Shown here: piece by piece, positions 19,363 to 29,546 of the stretch
Numbering within the stretch: the first letter of the stretch is position 1
Layout: each line of letters opens with the position of its first letter
Assembly (NCBI GenBank): GCA_947381325.1
Contig: CANCUP010000014.1
Span: 1 to 32,513, forward strand
Direction: 5' to 3'
Length of the DNA stretch: 32,513 nt
Origin: Comamonadaceae bacterium
GTDB taxonomy: Bacteria; Pseudomonadota; Gammaproteobacteria; Burkholderiales; Burkholderiaceae_C
Program-made: the position numbers and the translations under genes
Notes under the pieces: model-generated
The model's input: the letters and a program-made list of their open reading frames with translations, nothing else
Databases searched by the model: none
Told to the model about the DNA's origin: nothing

Positions 19363-20304
19363 TTAGGCGGCGGTGCTGCGCCAACGCTGCACCTGCGCCG
19401 TGATGTGGTCCAAGCCACCCAACACCACCAGCCCGCTTTGCGCACAACGCTTCAGAGCGGGGCTGTGGCCACCCACCCAAATCTCCACAGACGCGGGCAA
19501 CAGCTGGCGCAGCTCGTTCAAGCCACCCACCACCTGTTTGGGCTTCATGCTGACGCTGAAGCTCAGCGCCACCACTTGGCTGTGATGGGCTTGGACTGCT
19601 TTGACGATGTCCGCCACCGGTGTTTGGGTGCCCAGCGACACCGAGCGCGCGCCTTGCAGCGCCAGCATGGATTCGGCCATCAACAACCCCAAACCATGGG
19701 CCTCTTGCGGAAACGTGGTCAACAACACCCGTGGCGTGGCGAGTGCGTTGGTTTCGGTCAAGTGGTCAATGGCTTGGCGCAACAACGCCGAAATGCAGGT
19801 GCTGTAGGTGTGCTCTTCAAACACCTGCAACTCGCCGCGCATCCAGGCATCGCCCACGGCCGCTGTCAGCGGCGCCACCACCTGGGCCACGAACTGTTTC
19901 AGGCCTTGGTTGGCCAAGGCCTGCTTGAGTTGCTGGCGCAGGCCTTCGGTGTCGTGGCTGCGCAACAAGGCCAGGTAGTGGTCCACCTCTGCTTTGCGTG
20001 CGGCGTGTCCCATGCCGATGGGCGTGGGCGTGCCCATCAAGGTCTCGCTCATGCGCTGGAGCTCTTGCAGTGTCAGGCCCACGATGCGCCCGGGTCGGTG
20101 CCCGTGGTCCATCAAGCGCTTGATGACGCGCAATTTCTCAACTTGCGCCATCGGATAGCTGCGCTCGTCATGGGCATCACGCCCTGGGATGGGGAACCCA
20201 TAGCGCCGCTCCCACACGCGCAAGGTGTCTTTGCCCAAACCGGTGTCGCGCTCAACAGCAGCAATCGACATGTCGACAGACGGTGTATCCAAACCAAGAC
20301 TCAC
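19363..20304 (-). CDS. MerR-family regulator with C-terminal cobalamin-binding domain; CarH/LitR class I-like B12 photoreceptor
   Basis: HTH DTGLGKDTLRVWERRYGFPIP; W-x9-EH (WMRGELQVFEEH) and E-x-H-x-x-G (EAHGLG) motifs. GTG start at 20304 preceded by AAGGA is preferred; ATG 20271, 20349 or 20382 are alternatives. Confidence 0.88.
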   Translation of the reverse strand: MSLGLDTPSVDMSIAAVERDTGLGKDTLRVWERRYGFPIPGRDAHDERSYPMAQVEKLRVIKRLMDHGHRPGRIVGLTLQELQRMSETLMGTPTPIGMGHAARKAEVDHYLALLRSHDTEGLRQQLKQALANQGLKQFVAQVVAPLTAAVGDAWMRGELQVFEEHTYSTCISALLRQAIDHLTETNALATPRVLLTTFPQEAHGLGLLMAESMLALQGARSVSLGTQTPVADIVKAVQAHHSQVVALSFSVSMKPKQVVGGLNELRQLLPASVEIWVGGHSPALKRCAQSGLVVLGGLDHITAQVQRWRSTAA

Positions 20305-20336
20305 GATGACTGATATCCTTCGGTGCACAATGGGAT

Positions 20337-20370
20337 CTTGTTTTGTCATGGACAAAACAAGTGTTTTGAC
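20337..20370. promoter_or_regulatory. Putative operator: perfect 11-bp inverted repeat plus a third overlapping half-site, in the divergent promoter region
   Basis: CTTGTTTTGTC (20337-20347) ATG GACAAAACAAG (20351-20361), exact arms; then TGTTTTGAC at 20362-20370, giving TGTTTTG(T/A)C three times. Confidence 0.6.
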
Positions 20371-20372
20371 CG

Positions 20373-21020
20373 ATGATAGCAAGCATGTTGCGTCTATTTC
20401 TTTTATTCAAATCTATTTTGTCCAGGCACCTGGGCTTGACAAGCTTGGTCGGCTGGTTGAGCTTGGCTGCTCTTTTGCCCGGACTCAGCCAAGCCGCAGA
20501 GCCGACACCCAAGCCGCCAGCGCTTGCCTGTCCGTCGATCCTGCAGCACAACTTGCTGCGCTTGCAAGACGAAGCGCCCCAGGCCCTGTGCCAATACGCC
20601 GGACAAGTGGTGGTGGTGGTCAACACCGCGAGTTACTGCGGTTTCACCTCACAGTACAAGGGCTTGGAGGCGTTGTATGCCAAATACAAAGACCGCGGGC
20701 TGGTTTTGCTGGGGTTTCCATCCAACGACTTTTCGCAAGAACCCGACAGCAACGCCAAGATCGCTGACTTTTGTGAAAACACGTTTGGCGTGAAGTTCCC
20801 CATGTTCACCAAGACGTCAGTGCGTGGCCCACAAGCCACACCGCTGTTCAAGCAACTGGCGGAACAAACCGGCACGGCACCCCGCTGGAACTTCTACAAA
20901 TATGTGATCAGCCGAGATGGCCAACACATCAAAAGCTTCAGTTCGATGACTGGGCCACAAGACAAAAGCTTTGTGGTTGAAGTCGAAAAACAACTGGCCC
21001 TGAAAGCCAACGGGTCATGA
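20373..21020 (+). CDS. Glutathione peroxidase-like thiol peroxidase with N-terminal signal/anchor
   Basis: Hydrophobic N-terminus LTSLVGWLSLAALLPGLSQAAEP; GPx blocks VNTASYCGFTSQYKGLEALY, LLGFPSNDF, FGVKFPMFTK, RWNFYKYV. Start may be 20385. Confidence 0.9.
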   Translation: MIASMLRLFLLFKSILSRHLGLTSLVGWLSLAALLPGLSQAAEPTPKPPALACPSILQHNLLRLQDEAPQALCQYAGQVVVVVNTASYCGFTSQYKGLEALYAKYKDRGLVLLGFPSNDFSQEPDSNAKIADFCENTFGVKFPMFTKTSVRGPQATPLFKQLAEQTGTAPRWNFYKYVISRDGQHIKSFSSMTGPQDKSFVVEVEKQLALKANGS

Positions 21021-22296
21021 GTCGGCGCGTCGCCATCGTCGGGTCGGGCATCTCAGGCCTGTCGGCAGCACACCACCTGACGGGCCACGCGGACATCACC
21101 CTGTATGAGGCCGGCGACTATTTTGGTGGCCACACCCACACCGTGGACGTCACCTTGCCCACGCCCCATGGGCCACAAACCCATGGCGTGGACACCGGGT
21201 TTTTGGTGTTCAACGAACGCACGTACCCAGGTTTGATTGCCTTGTTCGACGCCCTGCACGTCGAGACGGCCAAGTCCGACATGTCGTTCTCGGTGCAAGC
21301 GCCGCAAGCGCCGGGCCAACGCACCTTGGAGTGGAACGGGGCGACGCTCAACAGCGTGTTTGCGCAGCGACGCAACCTGTTCAAGCCGCGCTTCATCCGC
21401 ATGCTGCGTGATGTGGTGCGCTTCAACGCCTTGGCCACGGCCTTGGCCGAGCGCAACCAAGACCACGAACTGGCCCAGCCCCTGCGTGATTTTTTGAACC
21501 AGCATGACTTGAGCGACAGCTTTCGCGATTGGTATTTGCTGCCCATGCTCGGTTGCATCTGGAGTTGCCCCACCGATCAGATGCTGCAATTTCCGGTGGC
21601 CACCATGGTGCGCTTTTGCCACAACCACGGCCTGATTCAGGTCAACAACCGCCCCCAGTGGCACACGGTACGGGGTGGCGCCAAGCACTATGTGAACAAA
21701 ATCATCGCGGGCATTGACGACAAACGACTCAACACCCCCGTGCACCGCATTGAACGCGATGCCGACGGTGTGCGCGTGTTCACCGCCTCTGGCAGCGAGC
21801 ACTTTGATGCGGTGGTGTTGGCCACCCATGCCGACCAATCGCTGGGCCTGCTGGCCGCGCCCACCTCGCAAGAACAGCATGTTTTAGGGTCGGTGCGCTA
21901 CCACCCCAACCGCGCGGTGTTGCACACCGACGCCGGGGTGATGCCGCACAAGAAATTGGCCTGGGCGGCTTGGAACTACGAACGTGCCGCTGCGCACGAC
22001 ATCGAACAAACCCGCGTCTGCTTGCACTATTGGATCAACCAATTGCAGCCGCTGCCGTTCTCGCAAGACGTGTTTGTGTCGCTCAACCCCATCCAGCCCA
22101 TCGACCCGGCGCACATTTTGGGCAGTTACGACTATGCCCATCCGGTGTTTGACCTAGACGCGATCCAGGCGCAAAACCATCTGCCTTCTTTGCAAGGGCA
22201 GCACCACACCTGGTACGCAGGTGCTTGGATGGGCTACGGCTTTCACGAAGATGGCTTCAAAGCGGGGCGCGATGCCGCCTTGGGTGTGTTGGCCCG

Positions 22297-22300
<4 letters not shown>
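21017..22300 (+). CDS. NAD(P)/FAD-binding amine-oxidase-like oxidoreductase
   Basis: 427 aa; Rossmann motif VAIVGSGISGLSAAHHL, YEAGDYFGGHTHTVDV; ATGA overlap with the upstream gene. Confidence 0.92.
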
Positions 22301-23082
<782 letters not shown>

Positions 23083-23085
23083 CCG

Positions 23086-24342
23086 ATGTCCCCAAGCACC
23101 ATGAACACCGAGACCTCTTCTTTGTCCGCTTCACAGACGCCACCGCTGCACGACATGCCTGCCAGCGCGCGGCGGGTGGTGGGCTTGCTGCAAAAACTGC
23201 GTCACGGCAGCCTGAGTGTGATGTGGCCCGATGGCCGCACCACCCAGTTCGGCCAACACGACGACGCCCGCCCTGGCTTGCATGCGCACTTGCACCTGCA
23301 CAACTGGAAGCCCTTGAGCGAGGCCATCAAGTCTGGCGACATTGGCTTTGCCGAAGGCTTCATCGCGGGCGACTGGAGCACGCCCCATTTGCCAGAGTTG
23401 TTGCAACTCTTGGTGGCCAACCGGCGCGAGATGGACGACCTGATCTACGGCCACTGGCTGGGTCGCTTGGTCTACCGCGTGCGGCATTTGCTCCACCGCA
23501 ACACACGGCGCAACAGCGCCAAAAACATCCACGCCCATTACGACCTGGGCAATGCCTTCTACCAACTGTGGCTCGACCCCACGATGAACTATTCGTCGGC
23601 CTGGTTTGGCGACGACCGCAGCCAAGATTTGTCACACGCGCAAAACGCCAAAGTGCACCGCGCCTTGTGCATGGTCGGCGTCAAGCCCGGCGACCGGGTG
23701 ATGGAGATTGGTTGCGGCTGGGGCGCACTGGCCGAGATGGGCGGGCTGGAGTTTGGTGGCCGCATGCACGGCGTGACACTGAGCCATGAACAACTGGCCT
23801 ACGCCCAAGAACGCATGCAGCGCGTGGGGCTGGCGGCCAGCAGCGACCTGCGCTTGCAAGACTACCGCGACATCGACGACGGGCCTTACGACGCGATTTG
23901 CTCGATCGAGATGCTCGAAGCTGTGGGCCAAGAATATTGGCCCACCTACTTTGACACCGTGCAGCGCTTGCTCAAAACCGGCAGCAAAGCCTGCATTCAA
24001 ACCATCGTGATCGACGACGCGCTGTTTGAGCGCTATGTCAAAAGCACCGACTTCATCCAGCAATACATCTTCCCGGGTGGCTGTTTGCCATGTCCGCGCG
24101 AGTTCCGCGCCCAAGCGGCGGCGGCGGGCTTGCGCATCGTCGATGAAATGGCGTTTGGTCTGGACTACGCCGAGACCTTGCGCCGCTGGCGCCACGACTT
24201 TTTGGCCGACAAGCCGCGCGTGTTGGCTTTGGGCTTTGACGAGCGCTTTGTGCGCATTTGGGATTTCTACCTGGCCTATTGCGAGGCCGCGTTTGAGCAA
24301 GCCAACATCGACGTGGTGCAGTTCACGCTGGAGAAAACCTGA
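23086..24342 (+). CDS. Cyclopropane-fatty-acyl-phospholipid synthase-family SAM methyltransferase
   Basis: VMEIGCGWGALAEMGG SAM motif; YDLGNAFYQLWLDPTMNYSSAWF; YIFPGGCLPCPREF; FGLDYAETLRRW. Start 23101 is an alternative. Confidence 0.93.
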   Translation: MSPSTMNTETSSLSASQTPPLHDMPASARRVVGLLQKLRHGSLSVMWPDGRTTQFGQHDDARPGLHAHLHLHNWKPLSEAIKSGDIGFAEGFIAGDWSTPHLPELLQLLVANRREMDDLIYGHWLGRLVYRVRHLLHRNTRRNSAKNIHAHYDLGNAFYQLWLDPTMNYSSAWFGDDRSQDLSHAQNAKVHRALCMVGVKPGDRVMEIGCGWGALAEMGGLEFGGRMHGVTLSHEQLAYAQERMQRVGLAASSDLRLQDYRDIDDGPYDAICSIEMLEAVGQEYWPTYFDTVQRLLKTGSKACIQTIVIDDALFERYVKSTDFIQQYIFPGGCLPCPREFRAQAAAAGLRIVDEMAFGLDYAETLRRWRHDFLADKPRVLALGFDERFVRIWDFYLAYCEAAFEQANIDVVQFTLEKT

Positions 24343-24917
24343 TGCAACGCAGGGCTTGGCTCATGGCCGCGCTGCCGGTTGCCTGCGGGCTAGGGTCGGC
24401 ATTCGCCCAAGACAAGCCTGGGGGCAAAGAATGGATTGCGCAAACCTTGCAACGCCTGCGCCCTCTGCTGGGCAACCCCAGGCTGGTGGGGGAGCACCGC
24501 CTCACCTACTGGGGCTTTGACGTCTACCACGCCAGCCTGTGGGCCAGCAGCGCGACGTTTGCACCGGCCGACTGGCCGACGCAGCGCTTGGCGCTGGAGT
24601 TGCGTTATTTGCGCGACTTTCAAGGCCGCGACATTGCACAGCGCTCGATCACCGAAATACACGGCCAAGGCGCGCTGAGCCCCGAGCAATCGGCCACTTG
24701 GCTGCAAAGCTTGCAAACGCTGCTGCCCAATGTGCGCAGTGGAGAGACCCTCACCGGGATCTACTTGCCCGAAGCCGGCGCTCAGTTTTTGCACCAAGGC
24801 AAACCCTTGGGGGAGATTCGAGAGACCGAATTTGCTCGCCGCTTCTTTGGCATTTGGCTGGCACCACAAACCTCGCAACCTCAGTTGCGCCAACAGCTGT
24901 TGGCGGGCGCTGCATAA
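24342..24917 (+). CDS. Chalcone isomerase-like family protein with signal peptide
   Basis: 191 aa; signal MAALPVACGLGSAFAQ; VGEHRLTYWGFDVYHASLW, LELRYLRDFQGRDIAQRSITEI, LTGIYLPEAGAQFLHQGKPLGEI. Confidence 0.8.
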   Translation: MQRRAWLMAALPVACGLGSAFAQDKPGGKEWIAQTLQRLRPLLGNPRLVGEHRLTYWGFDVYHASLWASSATFAPADWPTQRLALELRYLRDFQGRDIAQRSITEIHGQGALSPEQSATWLQSLQTLLPNVRSGETLTGIYLPEAGAQFLHQGKPLGEIRETEFARRFFGIWLAPQTSQPQLRQQLLAGAA

Positions 24918-24928
24918 GGAGAACACAC

Positions 24929-25477
24929 ATGATGAACCGAAGACACCTGTTGCTGGCGGGGGCCGCCTCAGCCGGCACCGTGTTGGGCGTGAGCGGCTGC
25001 GCCAGCCCCAGCGTGGACGACTACGCCAACGAGCGCCCCCTGCTGGACCTGCGGGAGTATTTCAATGGCATGGTCGATGCCTGGGGCGTCTTCACCGACC
25101 GCAACGGCCAAGTGGTGAAGCGCTTCACCGTGTTGATGAACTGCCAGTGGCAAGGCGACAGCGGCGTGTTGGACGAAGACTTTGTGTATTCAGATGGCAG
25201 CCGCGACAAACGCATTTGGCGTTTGCAGCACTTGGGCAACGGCGCCTACAGCGGCAGCGCAGGCGACGTGGTGGGCACGGCCCAAGGCCAAACCCGTGGC
25301 AACAGCTTTCGCTGGGGCTACACCTTGGCGCTGCCGGTCGATGGTCAGGTCTGGAACGTGCAGATGGACGACTGGATGTACCTGATGACCCCACAGGTCA
25401 TGCTCAACAAAGCGCGCATGACCAAGTGGGGCATCCACCTGGGCGATGTGACCCTGTCGTTCCAACGCCGCGCCTGA
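24929..25477 (+). CDS. DUF3833-like lipoprotein
   Basis: AAGGAG SD before the ATG at 24929; lipobox LGVSGCASP; LREYFNGMVDAWGVFTDRNGQVVKRFTV...DDWMYLMTPQVMLNKARMTKWGIHLGDVTLSF. Confidence 0.87.
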   Translation: MMNRRHLLLAGAASAGTVLGVSGCASPSVDDYANERPLLDLREYFNGMVDAWGVFTDRNGQVVKRFTVLMNCQWQGDSGVLDEDFVYSDGSRDKRIWRLQHLGNGAYSGSAGDVVGTAQGQTRGNSFRWGYTLALPVDGQVWNVQMDDWMYLMTPQVMLNKARMTKWGIHLGDVTLSFQRRA

Positions 25478-25478
25478 C

Positions 25479-26252
25479 ATGCGGCCCATGAACCCACCCA
25501 TCACCGAATGGTCTGGCCGCAGTGTGTGGCTGATTGGCGCGTCCAGCGGCATTGGCTTGGCCACTGCACACGCGCTGCATGCAGCAGGGGCGCGCGTGGT
25601 GGTGTCGGCACGCCAAGGCGGGTTGTTGGCGGAGTTTGTTCAAGCGCACGCGGGCGCGCATGCGTTCACCCTGGATGTGACCGACGCCCAAGCCATGCAA
25701 CACGTGGCCGAGCAGGTGCAAGCGCTGCAAGGGCTGGATGTGGTGGTGTATTGCGCGGGCTACTACAAGGCGGTGCGCGCCTCGGCGTATTCGCTGCCCG
25801 AGATGCTGCAACACCAGGCGGTGAACTACACCGGTGCTTTGCACATGCTCGACGCCGTGTTGCCAAGCCTGCTGCAACAAGGCCGTGGTCACTTAAGCTT
25901 GATATCGAGCGTGGCAGGGTTCAGGGGCTTGCCGCAAAGCCTGGCCTATGGCCCCACCAAAGCGGCCTTGATTCACCTGGCCGAAGCGCTCTACATGGAC
26001 CTCGCGTCCCAAGGCATCGGCGTGAGCGTGGTCAACCCGGGCTTTGTGGCCACGCCCCTGACCGCCCAAAACACCTTCGCCATGCCCGCCTTGATCAGCC
26101 CCGAAGAGGCGGCACAGGCCATGTTGCAAGGTTGGGCGCGCGGACTGTTTGAAATTCATTTCCCCAAGCGCTTCACGCGCTGGCTCAAGCTGTTGCGCCT
26201 GCTGCCCTACCGCTGGTACTTTGCCATCGTGCACCGCGCCACGGGCATGTGA
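25479..26252 (+). CDS. Short-chain dehydrogenase/reductase
   Basis: 257 aa; GASSGIGLATAHAL, VYCAGYY, catalytic S-S ... YGPTKAAL. Confidence 0.95.
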   Translation: MRPMNPPITEWSGRSVWLIGASSGIGLATAHALHAAGARVVVSARQGGLLAEFVQAHAGAHAFTLDVTDAQAMQHVAEQVQALQGLDVVVYCAGYYKAVRASAYSLPEMLQHQAVNYTGALHMLDAVLPSLLQQGRGHLSLISSVAGFRGLPQSLAYGPTKAALIHLAEALYMDLASQGIGVSVVNPGFVATPLTAQNTFAMPALISPEEAAQAMLQGWARGLFEIHFPKRFTRWLKLLRLLPYRWYFAIVHRATGM

Positions 26253-26258
26253 GGCCGC

Positions 26259-26735
26259 ATGCACACCACCGAACCCAGCGTCACACACCCAGATACGCCC
26301 GAAGCCGCCCTGGCGCGTGTGGTGCGTTTTTTTGAGCACCTGCAGCCCAGCGATGTGGCGCAGATTGCGCACATCTACAGCCACGACGCACAGTTCAAAG
26401 ACCCGTTCAACGAGGTGACGGGCGGGCCTGCGATCCGCGCTATTTTTGAACACATGTTTGAAGCCTTGGATGCGCCGCGCTTTGTCGTCACCCAGTGTGT
26501 GCAGCAGGGCACACACTGTTTTGTGACCTGGGATTTTGTGTTTGCGTTTCGCAGCGGCCCACCGACCACCACCCACACCATCCGTGGCGCCAGTCACCTG
26601 GTGCTGCGCGAAGACCAAGGCATTTGGCGGGTGGCTGTGCACCGCGACTACTGGGACGCGGCCGAAGAGCTGTACGAAAAGTTACCGGTGGTCGGCGCGT
26701 TGATGCGCTGGCTCAAACGCCGCGCCAGCCGCTGA
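26259..26735 (+). CDS. NTF2/SnoaL-like family protein
   Basis: 158 aa; ALARVVRFFEHLQPSDVAQIAHIYSHDAQFKDPFNEVTGGPAIRAIFEHMF...HRDYWDAAEELYEKLPVVGALMRWLKRR. Confidence 0.88.
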   Translation: MHTTEPSVTHPDTPEAALARVVRFFEHLQPSDVAQIAHIYSHDAQFKDPFNEVTGGPAIRAIFEHMFEALDAPRFVVTQCVQQGTHCFVTWDFVFAFRSGPPTTTHTIRGASHLVLREDQGIWRVAVHRDYWDAAEELYEKLPVVGALMRWLKRRASR

Positions 26736-26790
26736 ACATCGCAGTGCGTGTGCGGCGCCGGCGTTGGCCTTGAATGCACGGCGGGTGAGA

Positions 26791-26811
26791 CGTGTGCGCA
26801 TCGGGCACACG
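26791..26811. terminator. Hairpin in the convergent intergenic region, possible operon end
   Basis: CGTGTGC-GCATCGG-GCACACG, 7-bp perfect stem with 7-nt loop; no U-tract on either side. Confidence 0.3.
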
Positions 26812-26821
26812 GGACAAGGGT

Positions 26822-27436
26822 TCAAGCCGCTTGGGTGTCTTGAAAGCTGGGGCGTTGGGCCAAGCGCTCGTACAAGGCGCCCAAGTTGGGGTGGTCGCTG
26901 CGCCAATCGATGGTGGCAAAACGAAAGTCCAAATAGCCCAAAGCGCAACCCACCGCGATGTCGGCCAGGCTCAGGTGGATGCCCATGCAGTAATTGCGCT
27001 CGGCCAAGGCACGGTCCATGGCGGCCAAGCTGTCGTCGATTTTTTTCATCTGACGCTCAATCCAAGCTTGGCTGCGCTCGCCGTCAGCCCGGCCGGGCCA
27101 GTGGGCTTCCAGGCGCGCAAGAATGGCCGCGTCGATCAAGCCATCGGCCAAGGCCTCCCAGGTTTTGACTTCGGCACGGTCGCGCCCACCGGGTGGGATG
27201 AGCTTGCCCACAGGCGACAAGGTGTCGACGTATTCGACGATGACGCGTGAATCAAACAGCGCTTCGCCACCCTCCATGATCAAACACGGCACCTTGCCCA
27301 AGGGGTTGGCTTCTGCGATGTGGGTGTCGGCGGACCAGACGTCTTCGAGCAAGAACTGGTAGTCCAGTTTCTTTTCAGCCATGACGATGCGTACTTTGCG
27401 GACGTAGGGACTGGTGATGGCACCGATGAGTTTCAT
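26822..27436 (-). CDS. Glutathione S-transferase family protein
   Basis: 204 aa; MKLIGAITSPYVRKVRIVMAEKKLDYQFL, NPLGKVPCLIMEGGEALFDSRVIVEYVD. Confidence 0.94.
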   Translation of the reverse strand: MKLIGAITSPYVRKVRIVMAEKKLDYQFLLEDVWSADTHIAEANPLGKVPCLIMEGGEALFDSRVIVEYVDTLSPVGKLIPPGGRDRAEVKTWEALADGLIDAAILARLEAHWPGRADGERSQAWIERQMKKIDDSLAAMDRALAERNYCMGIHLSLADIAVGCALGYLDFRFATIDWRSDHPNLGALYERLAQRPSFQDTQAA

Positions 27437-27565
27437 GCGTGGCAGATTAATGGCGAAGCCTGAATTTTAACGAGCCAACCAGCGCGTGTGAACCGAGGCC
27501 TGCAGCAGCAGTCGCTCAAAGCACCTGGCACGCGGTTTTGCGAGGCCCTGACACCCTGCACCTAA

Positions 27566-28954
<1,389 letters not shown>

Positions 28955-28968
28955 GCGACGCACACCCC

Positions 28969-29529
28969 ATGGCCATCAAATCCACCATCTTCAAGGCGAA
29001 CGTTCAGATCGCCGACATTGACCACGGCTACTACGCCGACCACGCGCTCACGCTGGCGCGCCATCCGAGCGAGACCGACGAACGCATGATGGTTCGCTTG
29101 GTGGCGCTGTCGCTGCAAGCGCACCAACTGCAAGACATGTGCAACGGCGACGGCGTGCTGGGCTTTGGCGCCGGCCTGTCCGACCCCAACGAACCCGACG
29201 TGATGCTGCGCGACTACACCGGTCGCACGCGGCTGTGGATTGAGGTGGGCCAGCCCGAAGAAAAGCCCCTGCTCAAAGCCTGCAGCAAAGCCGACCAGGT
29301 GATGCTGTATGTGTTCTCCAGCTCGGGCGAGGTGTGGTGGCGCACCATGCAAAACAAACTCATCAAACCCAGCACCTTGCAGGTGTGGCGCATTCCCAGT
29401 GCCGCCTCGCAAGAGTTGGCCAAGCTGGCTGAGCGCAGCATGCAGTTGCAGGCCACGGTGCAAGAGGGCGTGGTGATGATGAGCAACGGCAAAACCACCG
29501 TTGACATTGAGTGCGAGCGCTGGAAGTGA
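28969..29529 (+). CDS. yaeQ: YaeQ family protein
   Basis: 186 aa; MAIKSTIFKANVQIADIDHGYYADHALTLARHPSETDERMMVRLVALSL, LWIEVGQPEEKPLLKAC. Confidence 0.94.
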   Translation: MAIKSTIFKANVQIADIDHGYYADHALTLARHPSETDERMMVRLVALSLQAHQLQDMCNGDGVLGFGAGLSDPNEPDVMLRDYTGRTRLWIEVGQPEEKPLLKACSKADQVMLYVFSSSGEVWWRTMQNKLIKPSTLQVWRIPSAASQELAKLAERSMQLQATVQEGVVMMSNGKTTVDIECERWK

Positions 29530-29546
29530 ACCCCAGCGCATGAGGC

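Noticed and set aside
20337-20361. Palindrome as a transcription terminator
   Set aside because: No U-tract and a 3-nt loop; it lies between divergent starts, so an operator is more likely.
20305-20382. Longer N-terminus of the CarH-like protein (ATG at 20382 or 20349)
   Set aside because: Would place the palindrome inside the CDS, lacks an SD, and adds residues upstream of the MerR HTH that look unlike the family; GTG 20304 has AAGGA upstream. Not fully excluded.
26822-27436. GST as ninth member of the lipid operon
   Set aside because: It is on the opposite strand, convergent with the operon end, with a hairpin between; functional link is possible but not supported by arrangement.
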